DNA of 64,000 nt, from positions 2,108,001 to 2,172,000 of the forward strand of contig OX596343.1 in the NCBI GenBank assembly GCA_951394405.1. Direction: 5' to 3'. The stretch is from Coprinellus micaceus (lineage: Eukaryota; Basidiomycota; Agaricomycetes; Agaricales; Psathyrellaceae). This document shows, in pieces, positions 60,653 to 64,000 of the stretch. The translations under genes were made by a program, and so were the position numbers. Below the pieces are notes generated by a model. It worked only from the letters and a program-made list of their open reading frames with translations. It had not been told where the DNA came from and ran no database searches. Numbering within the stretch: the first letter of the stretch is position 1; each line of letters opens with the position of its first letter.

Positions 60653-61696
60653 ATGTTCGGAATCATCCCTATTGCCCAGTCCACCCCCAGAATCGTTGCC
60701 GCCGATGCCGCCTCCACCACATCCACATCCACCTCTGTCGCCACCGACGCTGCCGTCGTCAATGCCCATCAGAATGCAGCCAGCGTTCTTACCCAAGCTG
60801 GCTACGTTCCCTTGGGTACGAACAAGGGCAATCCCAACGCCCCCATCCACTGGTCCTGCTTCGCCCCGCCTAGTCGCCCACCCCTCGCCCAAACCATATG
60901 GGCATCACATCCATCGACCCTCACGCATGACCTTTGGGCGCAGCGGACCCGCACCTCCCAGTTACTCTCCCCCGACGTTGTCCGCCTCCCATGTCGCATC
61001 TTCGCCTCCAGCGATCCCGAAAAAATCGACCTCCGTATCGCTTATGCCGAGTCCACCATCGGCAGCATGAGCACCTACGCCGACCTCATCAAGCAGGCTG
61101 GCCCTGGAGGGGTTCTCTTTGGGGCCGCTGAGCACGACTGCCCCGACACCAAGTGGGGTTACGCCATTCAGAAGGTCGAGCAGGCCCAACAAGAAATCAA
61201 GAGGATCGACAACCTCTGCAACGCAGTATACGCATCCGCACCACTGCCCAATATCCGCAAGATCCTTGAAGCGGTGCTCCAAGAGGCCAGGGAAGGCCTG
61301 ACCTATTGGACCAACCACATCGAGGACAACATGAAAGACATCCGCATCGCAGTACGCCGAGCCCACATCCTCCTCCGTAACTACGACCTCCGCATCGAAC
61401 TGTATGGCAAGACCCACCTCGGCAAGCTTTCCAAGGCCGAAAAAGAACTTCGCAAGGACGCCACCTGCGAGTTGTGTGGCCAAAAGAATCATTGGCAGGT
61501 CGACCACGTCAAATGGACCTGCAAGCATTGCAAGAGATACGCCCCCAACCACTACGCCAACGACTGCCCCTCCAAGCCCCAGAAACCTCGCCGCTCCCCC
61601 CGCAACCACAAAATCAAAAAAGAAATGCCGTCCCTCATGGAGGTCGACGAAGACTGGAAGTTCGATAGCGGTTGGAACGACGACGGGGACGTGTAA
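60653..61696 (+). CDS. Extra retrotransposon ORF between pol and 3' LTR, Cys/His-rich C-terminus
   Basis: Intact 347-codon frame beginning 60 nt after the pol stop and ending 64 nt before the 3' LTR, on the same strand. The N-terminus is Ala/Thr-rich; the middle is a mixed alpha-helical region (EQAQQEIKRIDNLCNAVY); the end carries CELCGQKNHWQVDH and a zinc-knuckle-like CX2CX6HX4C (CKHCKRYAPNHYANDC), then a basic KPRRSPRNHK tail and an acidic end. It does not look like a gypsy Gag core, and there is no signal peptide or membrane segment, so it is not an envelope protein. A nucleic-acid-binding accessory protein is the simplest guess. Codons are strongly C-ending. Confidence 0.65.
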   Translation: MFGIIPIAQSTPRIVAADAASTTSTSTSVATDAAVVNAHQNAASVLTQAGYVPLGTNKGNPNAPIHWSCFAPPSRPPLAQTIWASHPSTLTHDLWAQRTRTSQLLSPDVVRLPCRIFASSDPEKIDLRIAYAESTIGSMSTYADLIKQAGPGGVLFGAAEHDCPDTKWGYAIQKVEQAQQEIKRIDNLCNAVYASAPLPNIRKILEAVLQEAREGLTYWTNHIEDNMKDIRIAVRRAHILLRNYDLRIELYGKTHLGKLSKAEKELRKDATCELCGQKNHWQVDHVKWTCKHCKRYAPNHYANDCPSKPQKPRRSPRNHKIKKEMPSLMEVDEDWKFDSGWNDDGDV

Positions 61697-61739
61697 CCGG
61701 AGGACAACGGTTGGAACTAGTCTATTCGAGCCAGGGGCT

Positions 61740-61760
61740 CAAATCTTGTGAGGGGGGTAT
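61740..61760 (+). other. Probable polypurine tract
   Basis: A purine-rich run containing GTGAGGGGGG lies immediately before the TG of the 3' LTR at 61761, where plus-strand DNA synthesis of an LTR retrotransposon is primed. Confidence 0.65.
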
Positions 61761-62495
61761 TGTTATGCTTCGCTTCACACCTCCTATCTTACCCTCGCAC
61801 TGCCACCACTTTATTTCTTTTCTCTTTTTATGACTCATAGTGACGTAGGACTTCGCAGCTACCCCGCAGCTACCCCTGACTCATGTGGAGTATACGCTCC
61901 ATGACTCCACAGCGATCTTTGACTCAGACTCCACGCGCTCCACTATGTACTCCACGCGCTCCACTATTTACTCCACTCACCCCACTATTACCTCACTATT
62001 TCGTCATACACAGCTATCTTGTGACTCACACCAATTAGGTATAAATACCCCGTAGTACGACCCATGTAGCCTAGCATGTTATACTTTAATCTTAGTCCCC
62101 TTTCGCCCACTCCACCTCTCCGCTCCCCATTCAATAAGCTCCTGCAAGACTTCCGCAACTCCACAAGACTCCCTTCGCATCACAAACCATAGCCAAGACA
62201 GTGAACGTCACTGAGAACCTTCCACACTCCACTATTGTCTAGTAGTGAACCTGCCGTGTGACAACGCCAGACTTGCCTAGAAGATTGCCCAACTAGGAAG
62301 CATCTGAGAGTATCCATGGACCCCTGACGTGTCATAGAAGAACGTGCAAGTCTGATACCAGTGCAACGTACTATTGTCTAATAGACGTGTGACTGCCTGC
62401 ACGACATCCCAGAAGCTATTAGGAATAGGGGGATAGTACGACTAAGAAGCCGACCAGTGACGGACAATGCCAACTCCCTCGCCGAGGTCGTAACA
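61761..62495 (+). mobile_element. 3' LTR of the plus-strand Ty3/gypsy element
   Basis: Starts TGTTATGCTTCGC and ends GTCGTAACA, 735 bp, short subfamily (no 210-bp duplication). The PPT and extra ORF lie directly upstream, so it is the 3' LTR rather than a solo LTR. It interrupts a minus-strand Ty3/gypsy pol gene at 62496; the next 5 bp (ATTTG) would be the target duplication, but the 5' side is not in the window. Confidence 0.92.
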
Positions 62496-64000
62496 ATTTG
62501 TTCTTGGAGCGCGGTGTCGATCAGGTTTACAAATAAGTCCGGTGGAAGCATGACGACTTCTTTCGGATCTTCTTCGTCTAAACAGAGATCGGGTCGTCTT
62601 GATAGAGCATCTGATTGGAACATCTTGGTACCTGGTCGATGTTTCAATTCGAAGTTGTACTTCAATAGGGTGAGAAATGCTCGGGCTTGTCGGGGACTGA
62701 GTCGTTGGGGGTTCTTCCAATACGTGAGGTTCTGATGGTCGGAGTATACTGTTGTTACGAAGGGTGATCCTTGGATGAATGGTCGCCATTCTTCAAGAGC
62801 GCGGATAATGGCGAGGAGTTCCCTGTCGTATATTTCGTAGTTTTTCTGGGCGCTGTCGAACATTTTCGACATGAAGCATATCGGATGTCTTGCTCCATGT
62901 TCGTCTAACTGAGTTAGAACAGCTCTGGATGCATATTTGGAGGCATCTGCTTCGATCTGGTACGGCTGGTCTGGGTTTGGGAGGTGGAGTACTGGGTATG
63001 ACGTGAATTTCTCTTTAAGGAGGTTGAAGGCTGTGTTACATTCGTCAGACCAGACGAATGGGACGTCCTTTCCTTGTAGAGCGTGTAGTGGGGCAGTGAT
63101 AGTGGAGTAGTTCTTGATGAAGCGTCGATAGAAGTTTCCAAAGCCTAGGAATGATCGCACTTCCTTTAGCTTTGTTGGGATGGGCCATTCGGTTAGTCCC
63201 TTGATTTTGTCTGGATCCATACGGATTTTTCCATGTCCGATGATGAATCCTAGAAAATCAACTTCTGGGACTTCGAATGCACATTTGTCAATGTTGGCGG
63301 GGAGTCCGGCCTTCCTGAGCTTGCGAAGGGTACGGAAAGCTTCTTTTCAACATTCTTCCTTAGTTTCTCCTGCTCCCAGCGTGTCGTCCATGTATACTTT
63401 GACCCATGGTGGTTCTTCGAGTTCTTCAGATGTTTTTACAAGGGCATTTTTGTCGGATCTTTTGACGAGAGCCGTTTCTTCAATGATGTCTGGTCCTTGA
63501 ATGACATCATCCATGAGTCGTTGGAAGGTGGGTGGAGAGTTTTTCAGACCGAAAAACATGACTGTGGGTTCAAACAACCCTCGTTGGGTTGAGAAGGCCG
63601 CTTTCCATTGGTCTCCTTCTTTGATTCGGACGTTGTTGTATCCCCATTTCAAGTCGATCTTGAAAAAGTACTTGGCTTTCTGGAATCTTTTGAGGAGATC
63701 GTCGATTCGGGGGATTGGATAAGCGTCAGATATTGTGTGTTCGTTGAGGTATCAATAATCTTGGCAAAGTCGGAGTTTCCCACTCTTTTTCTTTACGAAA
63801 AATACTGGGGAACCCATAGGTGATTGGGAGGGTCGGATTCGTCCTAATTTCAGGTTTTCTTTGATGAAATCTTTGACTTCTTTCTCCTGATCGGGTGAAA
63901 GAATGTATGGTTTCATTCTTCTTGGTTGAAAACTATCCTTGACGTTGATTGCGTGGTCATATTTCGTACTGGCTGGGAATTTGTCGGCGTTTTTCTTGCT
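62496..64000 (-). pseudogene. Ty3/gypsy reverse transcriptase and RNase H, minus strand, incomplete
   Basis: Read from 64000 downwards: RT with the QDY.YLNEHT segment (about 63760), [28 protein letters not shown] and the active-site YMDD (63390-63400); then the connection domain VDFLGFIIGHGKIRMDPDKI..., EVRSFLGFGNFYRRFI. RNase H has its acidic residues in IEADASKYASRAVL, YEIYDRELLAII and VYSDHQNLTYW, ending near LKHRPGTKMFQSDALSRRPD. Two in-frame TGA codons (near 63345 and 63751) occupy arginine positions. The gene is cut at 62496 by the LTR and runs off the window end. There is an additional insertion relative to related RTs between DDVIQG and [12 protein letters not shown]. Confidence 0.9.

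Noticed and set aside
60672..61609. Other long frames over the retrotransposon's third ORF, on both strands
   Set aside because: They are shadows of the 60653-61696 frame, caused by its high GC at third codon positions.
60653..61696. Reading the third retrotransposon ORF as an envelope gene
   Set aside because: It has no signal peptide, no membrane-spanning segment and no protease site; its Cys/His cluster looks like nucleic-acid binding.

Overview
This window looks like the genome of an agaricomycete (mushroom-forming basidiomycete). The evidence is short 45-80 bp GT-AG introns with CTRAY branch sites, a 7-TM gene of the DUF6534 family typical of basidiomycetes, proteins with the agaricomycete ubiquitin-like (ULD) architecture, and a Plavaka-type (CACTA/Tnp2) transposon, a DDE_1 transposon and chromodomain Ty3/gypsy retrotransposons of kinds common in Agaricomycetes. 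Nothing bacterial is present.

Layout. 1-5.2 kb is GC-rich single-copy sequence with two intact host genes: a four-exon cyclophilin A (596-1265) and an eleven-exon DUF6534 membrane protein (3735-5221). A segment at 5.8-12.0 kb is duplicated at 42.8-48.6 kb in the same orientation, and its upstream part has a third diverged copy at 36.0-38.9 kb. Both full copies end in a ULD/zinc-ribbon gene (9723-11789 and 46467-48381). The rest is mostly transposons and their footprints. They include a TIR element at 13.2-16.6 kb with a solo LTR inside it, a decayed Plavaka transposon at 21.2-26.5 kb carrying a 92-bp hairpin MITE and a tRNA-like insert, and a three-level nest at 27.2-32.6 kb (solo LTR inside a DDE_1 transposon inside a larger TIR element). 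Further right are two TA-target MITEs (33.8 and 35.5 kb), a 3.2-kb palindromic element (50.3-53.6 kb), a broken gene for a Ulp1-like peptidase plus zinc finger plus transposase (53.6-58.8 kb), and two opposed Ty3/gypsy remnants (59.7-64 kb).

The most unusual structure is in the two ULD genes. Between a normal exon 4 and a normal last exon, each carries a run of consecutive exons that are exactly 3 nt long (one codon each): 15 in the first copy and 13 in the second. Every one lies between a canonical 3' splice site and a canonical 5' splice site. In the first copy eleven of them recur at a near-constant 70-bp period, because a unit of one intron plus one codon has been tandemly amplified. Reading frame is kept through all 28 codon-exons, and both genes end at equivalent stops. 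If spliced as drawn, tandem intron duplication adds or removes single amino acids.

Most transposon reading frames are broken by frameshifts, nested insertions and stop codons. Several of the stops replace conserved arginine or glutamine codons by a single C-to-T change. Exon coordinates given for the two host genes and the ULD genes were checked for phase by hand; transposon boundaries rest on visible target-site duplications and inverted repeats.
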